Assembly: GCA_028285345.1 (NCBI GenBank) | Contig: JANQPT010000059.1 | Coordinates: forward strand, 1 to 64,000 | Length of the DNA: 64,000 nucleotides | From: Planctomycetales bacterium | GTDB lineage: Bacteria; Planctomycetota; Planctomycetia; Planctomycetales; Planctomycetaceae | Direction: 5' to 3' | Part shown: positions 37,461 through 47,144 of the stretch, one piece after another | How the letters are laid out: the number at the start of each line of letters is the position of its first letter | How positions within the stretch are numbered: position 1 is the first letter of the stretch | Position numbers and translations under genes: made by a program | Notes under the pieces: model-generated | What the model was told of the DNA's origin: nothing | Seen by the model: the letters and a program-made list of their open reading frames with translations, nothing else | Database searches by the model: none

Positions 37461-37940
37461 TCAAATGCGGCTCTCCAGCAATGAGTGCGTTTCCCAGATC
37501 AGGATCTCCCTGCCGCCGAAGTAATCGTTTCCCGCGCATTTGTTTTGGTACCCGTCCCACAAGTCGATGTGCAAGTAGCCGAACGCGATGATGCCGTAAT
37601 AGTCGCGGACATCCTTGGCCTCGGTGCCGACTGGGAACTTGACCGGTTTGCCAAATCGGGAGTTGAGGTAAAGACGGATGTCGCGCGTGCTGTAAACGTA
37701 CCGCTTCTTGTCGCGGCCGCGATTGGTCCGGACTTTGGGTCCCGCGTAACCAATGGGCTTGCCCGAGTAGTTGAGTGAACGGCTCACACGGATCGCGCAG
37801 GTGTCTTTGTAACTCTGAAATTGCTCGTTTTCCAAATTCCGCTGAACGGTTCCTCCAATCAGGCGGGCGATGTGTGAGACTCCCCCTTGGGGATAGTGCA
37901 TAAACATGATTTCAATCGCCGGCAATGCCAATCTCGCCAT
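37461..37940 (-). CDS. Tae4-like type VI secretion amidase (peptidoglycan hydrolase)
   Basis: A 159-residue protein with the Tae4 (PF14113-type) fold signature: an early IGGTVQRN, the catalytic cysteine helix DTCAIRVSRSLNYSG (Cys48), a RYVYSTRDIRLYL segment and the histidine strand GYLHIDLWDG (His124). Asp129 or Asp139 could complete the triad. Tae4 enzymes cut the gamma-D-Glu-mDAP bond of peptidoglycan when injected by a type VI system. AAGGAG lies ahead of the ATG at 37940, fixing the start. No signal peptide, no Tai4-like immunity gene and no T6SS structural gene are visible in the window. It may instead be a resident cell-wall enzyme or an orphan toxin acquired by transfer. Confidence 0.75.
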   Translation of the reverse strand: MARLALPAIEIMFMHYPQGGVSHIARLIGGTVQRNLENEQFQSYKDTCAIRVSRSLNYSGKPIGYAGPKVRTNRGRDKKRYVYSTRDIRLYLNSRFGKPVKFPVGTEAKDVRDYYGIIAFGYLHIDLWDGYQNKCAGNDYFGGREILIWETHSLLESRI

Positions 37941-38448
37941 GGTATTCTCCTTAACAGATCCTCGCATTCCTTCGACGTGACCGGTGCCTAAAACCGGCTG
38001 TGGCCGCTGCCAAATAATCGGCGGCGGCTCGGTCACTTATTGGAATGCGTGACGTGTGGATTAAAGTGAGGTGGAAGAATTGAGTTGAAGGGGCATACGT
38101 CGGAACGCAATGCGTCCCCCGGCCCCAATAGTTTATCCGACCGATCCCAGTGGAATGGGGCAACTAATTATTGCTGGCCGGCGTCGGTGTTGTAGGCTAT
38201 GCATCGAGCCAAGCCGTAGAGGCAGAGTTGGTGCGGCAGCGAGTTGAGCAGCGGCCGGAGTTGTGGTTTGATGATCGGGGGAGGTCGTTTAGCTCGTCGC
38301 CCATCCGGTCCCGATTTGCACCAGCGTGAGGCTCACGCTCGCCGATCGGGATCAGCTGCCAGAAAAGCGGAACGTTCCTGCTTGGCGATGCGTCTCTAGT
38401 CTTGTGCATTTGGGATGTCCCACCAACCCGATCATCAAGGATCGCATC
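37941..38448. other. Intergenic region, nothing assigned
   Basis: About 510 bases between divergent genes. I looked here for a Tae4 immunity gene and found none: a 70-codon minus-strand frame at 38197-38409 has no signal peptide or family resemblance. Confidence 0.4.
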
Positions 38449-39309
38449 ATGAGATGGGTGATGGCTGCTGTGTGTGTAGTGTTTGTGACCGGAACTGCCG
38501 CCCCAGTAAGCATCTGTGCGGACGAATTTGCTGCCGGGATCTACCGCGTGGTTCCCGACGGCCAGGGCAAGCGTGTCGCGCGGTCTTCCGGCGGCACCGT
38601 CGATTTGGGAGATCGGGTTTCGGACAATTTCGGCGATGTCTCACTCTGGTCGCTTTCGAATCAGAACGACCGCTTTCGCGTGCAGATGGAGCAGGCCGGT
38701 CCGGTCGACGGGGAAGGGCGGTTGGCGATTTACGTCGACGGAGTTTGCGAAGTCGTGGGATCGACTTCCGGATCCCCCGGCAAGGAAAAGCGGCAACTGA
38801 TGGCCGTTGTCGAGGGTCTGGAGAATGCCAAGAAGTTGTTCAGCCAGTTAAGAGCAAAGTTGAAACTGCGGAAGCACCCGGGCCATCAACTGCTGGTGAG
38901 TTGGAAACCTCAGCGGGCCAGCTATAAGGTTGGGGAACCGGTGACGTTGGAACTGGCGATTAAAAATGTCGGGTCGACCACGGTTCGCTTCATCGAAGGG
39001 GGACAGCAACGCGGCGCGCGCGACAATCAGTTCGGCTTTACGGCATTTTCGGGATCGGGACACGGCAAACCGATCCCCGACACCGGTGATCCGAGACATT
39101 TTGGCGGCATCGGCGCGTTTCGCGAAATCAAGCCGGGCGAGACATTTCGCAAGCAGGTGGACGTCACCAAGTGGTTCAAATTCGAGGAAACGGGAACCTA
39201 TGAAATCACCGGCATCTACGAGCTTGAGCTGCGTAACAAGGATTTTGATTTCAATGCGCTGTGGGACGAGTACGCGATTGGCCGATGCCGGGTACGGATT
39301 GTGGAGTGA
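38449..39309 (+). CDS. Secreted beta-sandwich protein, hypothetical
   Basis: A 286-residue protein with a signal peptide (MAAVCVVFVTGTAAPVSICA). The C-terminal half reads like an immunoglobulin-fold domain of the intracellular-proteinase-inhibitor/CARDB type: YKVGEPVTLELAIKNVGS at one edge, REIKPGETFRKQVDVTKWF in the middle and GTYEITGIYELEL at the other. AAGGA precedes the ATG at 38449. The N-terminal part (about residues 25-130) is unassigned. It is probably a periplasmic or surface protein. Confidence 0.6.
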   Translation: MRWVMAAVCVVFVTGTAAPVSICADEFAAGIYRVVPDGQGKRVARSSGGTVDLGDRVSDNFGDVSLWSLSNQNDRFRVQMEQAGPVDGEGRLAIYVDGVCEVVGSTSGSPGKEKRQLMAVVEGLENAKKLFSQLRAKLKLRKHPGHQLLVSWKPQRASYKVGEPVTLELAIKNVGSTTVRFIEGGQQRGARDNQFGFTAFSGSGHGKPIPDTGDPRHFGGIGAFREIKPGETFRKQVDVTKWFKFEETGTYEITGIYELELRNKDFDFNALWDEYAIGRCRVRIVE

Positions 39310-39438
39310 TGTGGAGGTGTGGTTTTTGGGTGTTGGCGAAGTTCAAACGGCGGTGTGTCACCAAGGTGAAGAAAAAGCACCCTCCCGGTACACGAGCGCG
39401 TCGATAGTTGGGCATCAGGGCCTCAGAAGCAGCATGAC

Positions 39439-40761
39439 CTACACCGCCGGCAGTTCCCACTCTTTGCGATACTCGCGCCCCAACAGCGCGTTTGCTTCCG
39501 AGTCATTCCCGCAGGTCATCGCCGCCGGGTCAAACTCGATATCCCGGCCGACGCGGTAGGCGACGTTGCCCAGGTGGCACAGGGCGCTGGTGATGTGGCC
39601 GATTTCGATGTCGGACGTGGGCGTTTCGCGCGTTTTGACGCAGTGGATGAAGTTTTGGTGGTGCGTGCGGGCTTGGTCGCTGGTGTCGGAGGTGGGGGCG
39701 TCTTTCTGGTCGTAGACCTTCCAGCCGCCGCGGTCGACGATCAGCGTGCCGCGATCACCATAAAACCCGGCAGCGGCGCTGCGGCCTTCTTGGCCGTGGT
39801 TGGTCCACAGACGGTGTTCCCAAGTGATCATCACGTCGTCGTAGCGGTAGTGGACCAGATGGGTGTCGGGCGTTTGTTGGTCGTCGTCGAAATAGAATTT
39901 GCCGCCTGTTGCGGAGACGCGATTGGGCAGGCCGACATTCAGGCCCCAGCGGGCGATGTCGAGCATGTGCACGCCCCAGTTGCCCATCTCGCCGGTGCCG
40001 TAATCCCAGAACCAGTGCCAGTTGTAGTGAAAGCGGTTGGGGTTGAAGGGTCGTGCCGTTGCGGGTCCGAGCCACATGTCGTAATCGACGCCGGCGGGAG
40101 TCTCGGTATCTTTCTTGTGGCCGATCGATTTGCGGGTGTGGATCGTCCAGGCCTTGGCGAGTTTGACTTTGCCAAGTTTGCCGCTGCGGACGTAATCGAC
40201 GGCCGATTGGAAATGTGATCCGGACCGCTGATGGATTCCCGATTGCACAACCCGTTTATGGTTGCGGGCGGCCTCGACCATTTTGATCCCTTCCAGCACG
40301 TTGTGCGAGACCGGCTTTTCGACGTAAACGTCTTTGCCGGCCTGACAGGCCATGATCGCCATCAGCGCGTGCCAGTGGTCCGGCGTGGCGATGACGACGG
40401 CATCGATGTCGGGATCGTCAATCAATTTACGGAAATCAGACGCGAGTTTGGGGGGCTTGCCCTGGGCTTCCTGAATCGATTTCGCTGCCCGCGGGAGAAC
40501 GTTTTCGTCGACGTCGCAAATCGCGGTTAAGTTCACATCCGGCAGCGACGCCATGCTGGTGGTGAGAAATTTCCCTTGTCCGCGGACGCCAATACCGGCG
40601 ACATTGACCCGTTCGTTGGCGGAGGATTTTGCGACGGCGGTTGCGCCGGCCAATCCGACCATCCCGGCGGCAACACCGGCGGCGTTCTTCGCGCTGGAAT
40701 TGAGGAATTGCCGGCGGTTGATCGGCGGATTCTTGAAGTCGATCGGCTGCATGTCGGGCAT
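39439..40761 (-). CDS. Secreted Gfo/Idh/MocA family oxidoreductase
   Basis: A 440-residue NAD(P)-dependent sugar oxidoreductase-like protein with a twin-arginine leader (INRRQFLNSSAKNAAGVAAG). The Rossmann part has VAGIGVRGQGK and the EKPVSHN motif carrying the conserved lysine of the family. The C-terminal part has GHWHWFWDYGTGEMGNWGVH-like sequence near residue 240 with MLDIARWGL, typical of the large planctomycete subgroup that acts outside the cytoplasm, where glycosidic sugars may be oxidised with a bound cofactor. It ends 48 bases behind ilvB in the same direction. Substrate unknown. Confidence 0.9.
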   Translation of the reverse strand: MPDMQPIDFKNPPINRRQFLNSSAKNAAGVAAGMVGLAGATAVAKSSANERVNVAGIGVRGQGKFLTTSMASLPDVNLTAICDVDENVLPRAAKSIQEAQGKPPKLASDFRKLIDDPDIDAVVIATPDHWHALMAIMACQAGKDVYVEKPVSHNVLEGIKMVEAARNHKRVVQSGIHQRSGSHFQSAVDYVRSGKLGKVKLAKAWTIHTRKSIGHKKDTETPAGVDYDMWLGPATARPFNPNRFHYNWHWFWDYGTGEMGNWGVHMLDIARWGLNVGLPNRVSATGGKFYFDDDQQTPDTHLVHYRYDDVMITWEHRLWTNHGQEGRSAAAGFYGDRGTLIVDRGGWKVYDQKDAPTSDTSDQARTHHQNFIHCVKTRETPTSDIEIGHITSALCHLGNVAYRVGRDIEFDPAAMTCGNDSEANALLGREYRKEWELPAV

Positions 40762-40809
40762 GATATCGGCCCCGCATGGGGTGGAGTTCGTGAAGTTCGT
40801 GAGGAATGA

Positions 40810-42594
40810 CTATTCGGTGATCATATCCCGCACCGTGTGGCCGGAGGGGATCATGGGGAGCACGTGCTCCTGGTAGGGGCAGAGGACGTCGAGCAGGTAC
40901 GGGCCGTCGGAGGCGAGCATCTCCGCCAAGGCATCCGGGAATTCTTGTTTGCTGCGGACGTGACGTCCGGCGACGCCATAGCCAGCGGCGATTTTGACGA
41001 AATCGGGATACGGCTCGTCAATCCGTTCGGTTTCGCCCTTGCCGGTCGCTTCGGGATGATCGACGGGCCCGAGATAGGTGTGGGCGCGGTTGCTGGCATG
41101 GAAGCGGTCCTCCCACTGCATCACCATGCCGAGATGCTGGTTGTTGAGCAACAGGATTTTGACCGGCAGCTTTTCGCAGTGGAGCGTAGCGAGTTCTTGG
41201 ATGTTCATTTGGAACGAGCCGTCGCCGTCGATGTCAATGACCGTGCTGCCGGGATGTGCGGCCTGCACGCCCATGGCGGCGGGGAGCCCGAAGCCCATCG
41301 AACCGAGGCCCGAACTGCTCAGCCAACGGCGCGGGCGGTCGAACTTGTAGTATTGGGCTGCCCACATCTGGTGTTGGCCGACGCCGACGGTGACGTAGAC
41401 GTCGTCTTGCTGCGTTTGTTGCCAGAGTTCGGAAATGGCGTATTGGGGCAGGATGAAATCGCCGGCGTCTTTGTAGCGGAGCGGATGCTTTTCTTTCCAG
41501 TCGGTGCACTGCTGTTTCCAACCGGAGATGTCGGGAATGTCGGCAGGGGCCATCTCGGCGTTGAGGGCGATCAGCGATTGCTTGAGATCGGCGTTGATCG
41601 GGATGTGGGCTTCTTTGTTCTTGTGGATCTCGGAGGGATCGATTTCGATATGCACAATTTTTCCATGTTTGGCAAAATCCTCCAACTTACCGGTCACGCG
41701 GTCGTCGAATCGGACGCCGAAGGCCAAGAGCAGGTCGGCTTCCGAGATGGCGTAATTCGCGTATTCGGTGCCGTGCATGCCGAGCATGTGGAGCGATTGT
41801 TCGTGTGTTCCCGGAAAGGCGCCCAGACCCATTAAGGTCATGGTGACCGGGATGCCGGTCCGCTCGGCAAAGATCATGAGCTGGTCGGCGGCATCGGAGT
41901 GGATCGCGCCGCCGCCGACGTACAGTATCGGCTTTTTGGCACGGCGGATGGCCGCCAGCACTTGCCGGATCTGTTCGGGAGCGGCGTGTCGAGTATCAGG
42001 TCGATAGCCGGGAAGGTACGTCGGCGGGTCGAAGTCCGGTTGTTCGTCGACGATGGTGTTCTGCACGTTTTTGGGAACGTCAATCAGAACCGGTCCGGGA
42101 CGGCCGGTTGTGGCGATGTAGAACGCCTCCTTGACGACCCGGGCCAAGTCGTTAACGTCGGTCACCAAATAGTGGTGCTTGGTGATGGCCCGACAGACTT
42201 CAACGATCGGTGTTTCCTGGAAGGCGTCGGTCCCGATGACCGCGGTGGGAACTTGTCCTGTGATGGCGATGATCGGGCAGCTATCCAATTTCGCGTCGGC
42301 CAATCCGGTGACGAGATTCGTCGCTCCCGGCCCGCTGGTGGCGACGCAAACGCCGACTCGGCCCGTGCTTCGGGCGTATCCTTCGGCGGCGAAGGCGCCT
42401 CCCTGTTCGTGGCGCGGGAGAATCGTGCGGAGTTCGCTGGCCCGCTTCGTCAGTGACTGATGAATGGGCATGCTGGCGCCGCCCGGGTAGGCGAAAATGG
42501 TGTCGACTCCCTGCCGAATCAACGCATCGACCAAGATGTCGGAGCCGTTGAGTGGAGTCTGTTGGGTTTTCGTGTGTTCTTCTGCAAGTGACAC
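40810..42594 (-). CDS. ilvB: Acetolactate synthase large subunit
   Basis: A 594-residue thiamine diphosphate enzyme that condenses two pyruvates, or pyruvate and 2-oxobutyrate, in branched-chain amino-acid synthesis. The N-terminal domain has [14 protein letters not shown] and the TPP-activating glutamate in [15 protein letters not shown]. The central FAD-type domain follows, and the C-terminal TPP motif [12 protein letters not shown]...[10 protein letters not shown] is present. The start is a GTG with GAGGA six bases upstream. No ilvN regulatory subunit or ilvC is next to it, which is unusual but not rare in this phylum. Confidence 0.92.
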   Translation of the reverse strand: MSLAEEHTKTQQTPLNGSDILVDALIRQGVDTIFAYPGGASMPIHQSLTKRASELRTILPRHEQGGAFAAEGYARSTGRVGVCVATSGPGATNLVTGLADAKLDSCPIIAITGQVPTAVIGTDAFQETPIVEVCRAITKHHYLVTDVNDLARVVKEAFYIATTGRPGPVLIDVPKNVQNTIVDEQPDFDPPTYLPGYRPDTRHAAPEQIRQVLAAIRRAKKPILYVGGGAIHSDAADQLMIFAERTGIPVTMTLMGLGAFPGTHEQSLHMLGMHGTEYANYAISEADLLLAFGVRFDDRVTGKLEDFAKHGKIVHIEIDPSEIHKNKEAHIPINADLKQSLIALNAEMAPADIPDISGWKQQCTDWKEKHPLRYKDAGDFILPQYAISELWQQTQQDDVYVTVGVGQHQMWAAQYYKFDRPRRWLSSSGLGSMGFGLPAAMGVQAAHPGSTVIDIDGDGSFQMNIQELATLHCEKLPVKILLLNNQHLGMVMQWEDRFHASNRAHTYLGPVDHPEATGKGETERIDEPYPDFVKIAAGYGVAGRHVRSKQEFPDALAEMLASDGPYLLDVLCPYQEHVLPMIPSGHTVRDMITE

Positions 42595-43346
42595 GTGATA
42601 TCCTCGATGTCGGGGTGAGTTCTTTTCGCTGATCGAATTCGGCGGCTGACGCTCGGCTGGTCGGGTCGGCGGGCCGATTCACACAATTCTACGATTTTCT
42701 GACGGCGTAAGCGAGACGCAGGTCCGTTGCGGAGCCGGATTCTAGTGAATACGGGTCGGAATTGCCCGAAATCTCCAAGTGGCGACGTAGAATTAGGTGT
42801 CAATACATCCACGGACAGTCGATCAGCGGCATTGGTTCAGTGGAGGATGTTTGAGGGCCGCAGGTGCTTGGGTGGGCTGTATTATTGCGGCGGAACGGGG
42901 GTTTTCGCTGGCGGGCGTCTCGATGGACGGGTAGCATAATGATTTGATGTCTGGCGGATGGGATTCATCCGCCCCCCAAGCGGGCGTGAGGTGATTTCCC
43001 TAAGCTCTGCGCTGGGGATTCCGTTGATCCCTGCGCGGATTGTCTGTCGGCCATCGTCGACAGATTGGGGCGCTGTGTGTAACTACTGGTTGCAATTGAT
43101 GTTATCGTGTTTTGGGTGCGAACGTGACATTTGGGGCGGCTCAAGAGTCGGCGGAGTTTTGAATCGCGAGTAGGTCGAAACCCGCACCAGACGAATGAGG
43201 GCGGTCTCCCTTCCCAGATTGGCCCACTTCGTCCTGTCTGCGAACAGAATGACGGTAAGGAGCAAGGTCAGCAGGTTTCAACGCCGCTGGTTTGACTCGA
43301 CGGTCAATCGAGTCGTTGGGAACCGTGCTGCTTAAGGATCCGATTT
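42595..43346. other. Long intergenic region between ilvB and a kinase gene
   Basis: About 750 bases between divergent genes with no credible coding frame. It holds one 8-bp hairpin, GGCGGATG (42953-42960) / CATCCGCC (42966-42973). An ilvB leader or attenuator could be here, but I see no leader peptide with runs of Leu, Val or Ile. Confidence 0.45.
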
Positions 43347-45071
43347 ATGTCTGTACCGACCCGCCTAGGGCCGTTTGAGATCAAAAAGCAAATCGGCGCC
43401 GGCGGTATGGGCGTTGTCTACAGCGCGATCTACACCAAAAACGGCAAAAAAGTGGCGCTCAAGCTGCTACCGGGAGACTTGAACGAAGACATCAAGTTGG
43501 TGAAACGCTTCGAGCGGGAACTGAAGGTTCTGCAGACGCTGCGGCATGAGAACATCGTGCTCTGCTACGGCGGGGGGCGTAAGGGCCGGCAGAAGTTTTA
43601 TGCGATGGAATATGTCGACGGCGGGTCGATGGCGGATCTGATCCGCAAAAAGGGCCGGCTGGGCTGGGAGGAGACGGTCGATTACGGACTGCAACTGTGC
43701 GCGGCATTGGAGCATGCGCACGAACACGGCATCATCCACCGCGACCTGAAGCCGGCGAACCTGTTTCTGACGCGAAGCGGCACACTCAAACTGGGCGACT
43801 TTGGATTGGCGCGGACCAACGACGCCACGCAATTGACCGCTGCCGGCAAGACGATGGGAACGTTCGCGTATATGGCGCCGGAGCAAATCTGCGGCAAGCC
43901 GCCGATTTCTCACAAGACTGATCTGTACGCGCTGGGCTGCGTGTTCTTCGAGATGTTGACCGGCAAGCCGCCGTTTATGTCGGACAATCCCGCGACGCTG
44001 TTTCATATGCATCTGAACGAGCAGCCGCCGCGTGTCCGCGCGGAGAACATGGACTGCCCGATTTGGCTGGAGTCGCTGATTCAAGATTTGCTGGCCAAGC
44101 CGATCAACAACCGCCCGTTGGACGCGCTGGCGGTCGCCACGCAGTTGGAGCAGGTCAAGGAGAAGGTGGCCCGGCAAAAAAGCCGCATCGAGATGCAGGA
44201 GACCGAGAAGGCCGATACGGTCGGCATGGGGGGCGATACGAAACGGCTGAAAAAGTCGCGTGGCAAGAAGAAGACAAAGAAACGGGACGAGCGCAACAGC
44301 CAGCCATTCTATGAAAACATCTGGTTTTTGGTGGGGAGTCTTGTGCTGCTGGTGGCTGTGATTGCCTATGCCGTTTGGCCGGAAAGTGCACACGAGAAGT
44401 TCGCCAAAGCCAAAGAGCTGATGGAGACTAAGGAACGCGGCAATATCGACCGTGCCTACGAGGATTACTTGAAGCCGCTAGCGGCAGAATATCCGGATGA
44501 AGATTTTTCCGACCAAGTCACAAAGTACATCGATGAGGCGGAAATGCGATTTGCCGAGGATAGCATTTCTCGGCGATCGAAGTTTGGTGTGTTCGAACCG
44601 GAATCGGAAGCGGAACGGCTGTATATTCGTGCCTATCGGTTTGAGAAATTCGGCGACCGCATCACCGCTCTCAATCAGTATCGGGGCATCGTCGAAGTGC
44701 TTGATGCGAAAGACCCCGAAGACCGGCCGTATGTGAATCTCGCGCTCAGACAAATCGCACAAATTGAGAGCGAGGACTTGGACGACAACCGGGCCGAGGT
44801 CGTCACGGACGCACTGGACCGAGCCGATGATCTCTATCTCAATGGCAAAACGATCCAAGCAGAGAAGATTTGGCGATCTGTGATCGAACTCTATGAGGGA
44901 AACCAAGAGTTCACGGCACTCGTCGAGAGAGCCCGGCGGGCACAGCGGCAGGCGAGCGGGCTGGGGCCGCCTCCCAATCAGTCTTCGAACAATCGGGCTG
45001 ACGATGACCAGGCACAAAGTGTCAGCAATTCCTCGAACTCGGCAAACGGCGGCCAGGGCGGCGTTGACTGA
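43347..45071 (+). CDS. Single-pass membrane Hanks-type serine/threonine kinase
   Basis: A 574-residue kinase. The kinase domain covers about residues 8-270 with every key residue: glycine loop GAGGMGVVY, Lys39, HRDLKPAN (Asp133), DFG at 151-153 and MAPEQ. A highly charged lysine-rich linker leads to one transmembrane helix near residues 328-348 (WFLVGSLVLLVAVIAYAVW). The extracytoplasmic part has TPR-like helical repeats (YIRAYRFEKFGDRITALNQY) and a low-complexity Asn/Ser tail. AAGGA lies eight bases before the ATG. It likely senses an outside or envelope cue and phosphorylates cytoplasmic proteins. Confidence 0.93.
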   Translation: MSVPTRLGPFEIKKQIGAGGMGVVYSAIYTKNGKKVALKLLPGDLNEDIKLVKRFERELKVLQTLRHENIVLCYGGGRKGRQKFYAMEYVDGGSMADLIRKKGRLGWEETVDYGLQLCAALEHAHEHGIIHRDLKPANLFLTRSGTLKLGDFGLARTNDATQLTAAGKTMGTFAYMAPEQICGKPPISHKTDLYALGCVFFEMLTGKPPFMSDNPATLFHMHLNEQPPRVRAENMDCPIWLESLIQDLLAKPINNRPLDALAVATQLEQVKEKVARQKSRIEMQETEKADTVGMGGDTKRLKKSRGKKKTKKRDERNSQPFYENIWFLVGSLVLLVAVIAYAVWPESAHEKFAKAKELMETKERGNIDRAYEDYLKPLAAEYPDEDFSDQVTKYIDEAEMRFAEDSISRRSKFGVFEPESEAERLYIRAYRFEKFGDRITALNQYRGIVEVLDAKDPEDRPYVNLALRQIAQIESEDLDDNRAEVVTDALDRADDLYLNGKTIQAEKIWRSVIELYEGNQEFTALVERARRAQRQASGLGPPPNQSSNNRADDDQAQSVSNSSNSANGGQGGVD

Positions 45072-45167
45072 CCGCATCACTTGTATTTGTGTGGCGCAGG
45101 TCCTTAAATCTGCAGGCAGCGATGTCGGCGGACAGCTTGAGACTCGTACCAGGAGATCGTGACAGCA

Positions 45168-46445
45168 ATGGCGAGCCACCACTACCAACGGATTGGATTT
45201 GTCTCCACGCGGATCGCGGGCACCGATGGTGTGAGCTTGGAAGTGGGGAAGTGGACCGAGATCCTGGAGTCGATGGGATTCGACTGCTACTTCATTGCCG
45301 GGAAATGTGACCGCGAACCGGAGCGGTCATTTCTGATCGACGAGGCCGATTTCCAACATCCGGTGATTATGGAGATTACTAACAAGTGCTTTGGCCGCGA
45401 TCATCGCACGCGTCAGATGAGCGGTCTGATCAGATCGACCGCCCGAAAGATCAAGCAAGATCTCTATGACGCCGTCAAGCACTTTGAACTCGATTTGATC
45501 ATCGCCCAGAACGCGCTGACGATCCCAATGAACATTCCGCTGGGGGTCGCGCTGGATGAGATGCTGTTGGAGACGCAGCTTCCTTGTATCGCTCATCATC
45601 ACGACTTCGTTTGGGAACGGGAGCGGTTTTTGGTGAACTCGGTCCGCGACTACGTGACCGCATTTTTTCCGCCGCCGCGGTCGGAAGTGCATCATGTGGT
45701 CATTAACAGCGTCGCGGGACGGGAATTCAGCCGTCGCACGGGCATGCCTTATCGCGTGATTCCCAACGTGATGCAGTTTCACAAGTCGCCGACTCCTGCC
45801 GACGACTACACTCGCGAATTTCGTAGCACGATCGGCTTGTCGGAAGACGATATCGTGATCCTGCAACCGACGCGCGTTGTGCAGCGGAAGGGGATCGAGC
45901 ACAGCATCGAGTTGGTGCGCCGGCTCAATGACCCGCGATGCAAGCTCGTGATTACGCACAGCGAGGACGACGAAGGTCCCGAGTACGGCGAGCGGATTCG
46001 TGAGTTCGCCGAATTGTTGGGAGTGGAAGTCGTCTTTGCCAATGACTGGATCTGCCACAGCCGCCGCACGCTCAAGGACGGCAGCAAATGTTTTTCCGTG
46101 TGGGACAGCTACCGCGAGGCGGATCTTGTCGCCTATCCGTCGACCTACGAAGGATTTGGCAATGCGTTTCTGGAGGCGGCTTACTTCAAGAAGCCGATTT
46201 TTTGCAACCGCTATACGATCTATCGGACCGATATTGAGCCGTGTGGGTTCCGCGCAATCGCGATGGATGGTTTCGTGACCGACCACGTCGTCGAAGAAGT
46301 ACAGCGCGTACTGACCGACGAAGAGTACCGGCAGCAGATGGTCGAGCACAATTACGAAGTCGGCCGCAAGTTCTTTGCCTATGATCGCGTGGAGCGGGAG
46401 TTGCGGCAGTTGCTGGAGACCCCGAGCGAACTGCCCTGTGTGTGA
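45168..46445 (+). CDS. Glycosyltransferase family 4 protein
   Basis: A 425-residue GT-B glycosyltransferase. The N-terminal half opens IGFVSTRIAGTDGVSLEVGKW with the typical glycine/threonine donor loop and has an HHHDFVWERERF motif at ~residue 145. The C-terminal half shows QPTRVVQRKGIEHSIEL and YPSTYEGFGNAFLEAAYFKKP, the GT4 E-x7-E region. Two starts are possible: GTG 45159 (AGGAG three bases away) or ATG 45168 (AGGAG twelve bases away). The pattern resembles glycosyltransferases for compatible solutes or glycolipids, but the acceptor cannot be read from sequence. It follows the kinase gene by ~95 bases. Confidence 0.88.
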   Translation: MASHHYQRIGFVSTRIAGTDGVSLEVGKWTEILESMGFDCYFIAGKCDREPERSFLIDEADFQHPVIMEITNKCFGRDHRTRQMSGLIRSTARKIKQDLYDAVKHFELDLIIAQNALTIPMNIPLGVALDEMLLETQLPCIAHHHDFVWERERFLVNSVRDYVTAFFPPPRSEVHHVVINSVAGREFSRRTGMPYRVIPNVMQFHKSPTPADDYTREFRSTIGLSEDDIVILQPTRVVQRKGIEHSIELVRRLNDPRCKLVITHSEDDEGPEYGERIREFAELLGVEVVFANDWICHSRRTLKDGSKCFSVWDSYREADLVAYPSTYEGFGNAFLEAAYFKKPIFCNRYTIYRTDIEPCGFRAIAMDGFVTDHVVEEVQRVLTDEEYRQQMVEHNYEVGRKFFAYDRVERELRQLLETPSELPCV

Positions 46446-46678
46446 GGCGGTCGGCGAAAGCGTGTGCGGGCGCGACATGCGTCGGCCTGAACGTCTTGAG
46501 CGAGTCATCAGACAGCGGCCGCGCCGCGAGGGGAGTCGGCGCAGCCGCGCGAATGATTGCAACTGATTTCAAAACGTTCTGAAGCGTCCGAACGACCCTG
46601 GTATGGATGTTTCCGGAACAGTTCCAACCGGGGCATCAGACGGGCTCTCTGTCGAATGCTTCAGATCGGCCGATCGCG

Positions 46679-46861
46679 CTATTTCATCTCTCCCAAGGTT
46701 TCGTAGGCCATGTAGCCCACAATCGCCGCCGCGATCAGGAAGGTGATGTCCATCGCGATGCTAATATGTCCAAAGGGGACGGAGGTGATCAGATCAATCA
46801 AGGCCGCCGCGCCAACGAGACCTGCCAGACTCATCGCAGCCACAACCACTTTTTTCGACAT
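46679..46861 (-). CDS. Small two-helix membrane protein, hypothetical
   Basis: A 60-residue protein with two hydrophobic helices (VVVAAMSLAGLVGAAALIDLI and ISIAMDITFLIAAAIVGYMAY) around a short polar loop, ending GEMK. The composition is convincing for a membrane protein; the ribosome binding site is weak (GGGAC). An N-terminal extension to 46969 is unlikely. No family recognised. Confidence 0.5.
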   Translation of the reverse strand: MSKKVVVAAMSLAGLVGAAALIDLITSVPFGHISIAMDITFLIAAAIVGYMAYETLGEMK

Positions 46862-47144
46862 TTGATTGTCCCGAAACTCTGTAAATGCTGCATCGACGAC
46901 GGATCGTTCGTCTCGAACTTGAAAAGACAGGATCCGGCCTGATTTCGAAAAACCGCAAGGATTTACCAACGACCTCCGTCAGAGTCATCCTGACATGATT
47001 GAGGAGGCTAATCTTGCCTGAAGTTCCCAGTATAAAGCAGTTCCAGCGCTGGATTCCAGTGGGGAATCTCGATTACGGTGTGAATTTCGAGAGTTCCGCC
47101 ACGCCATAATCGGCATAGTCGGCGCGATTCGACGGGGACGCGGG

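Noticed and set aside
38197-38409. Candidate immunity gene for the Tae4-like protein
   Set aside because: Has no signal peptide and no Tai4-like features; likely a random frame.
40837-41835. 332-codon plus-strand frame
   Set aside because: Shadow of ilvB, whose motifs are complete on the minus strand.
45327-46562. 411-codon minus-strand frame
   Set aside because: Antisense to the glycosyltransferase gene; rich in His and Arg as expected for a shadow of GC-rich code.
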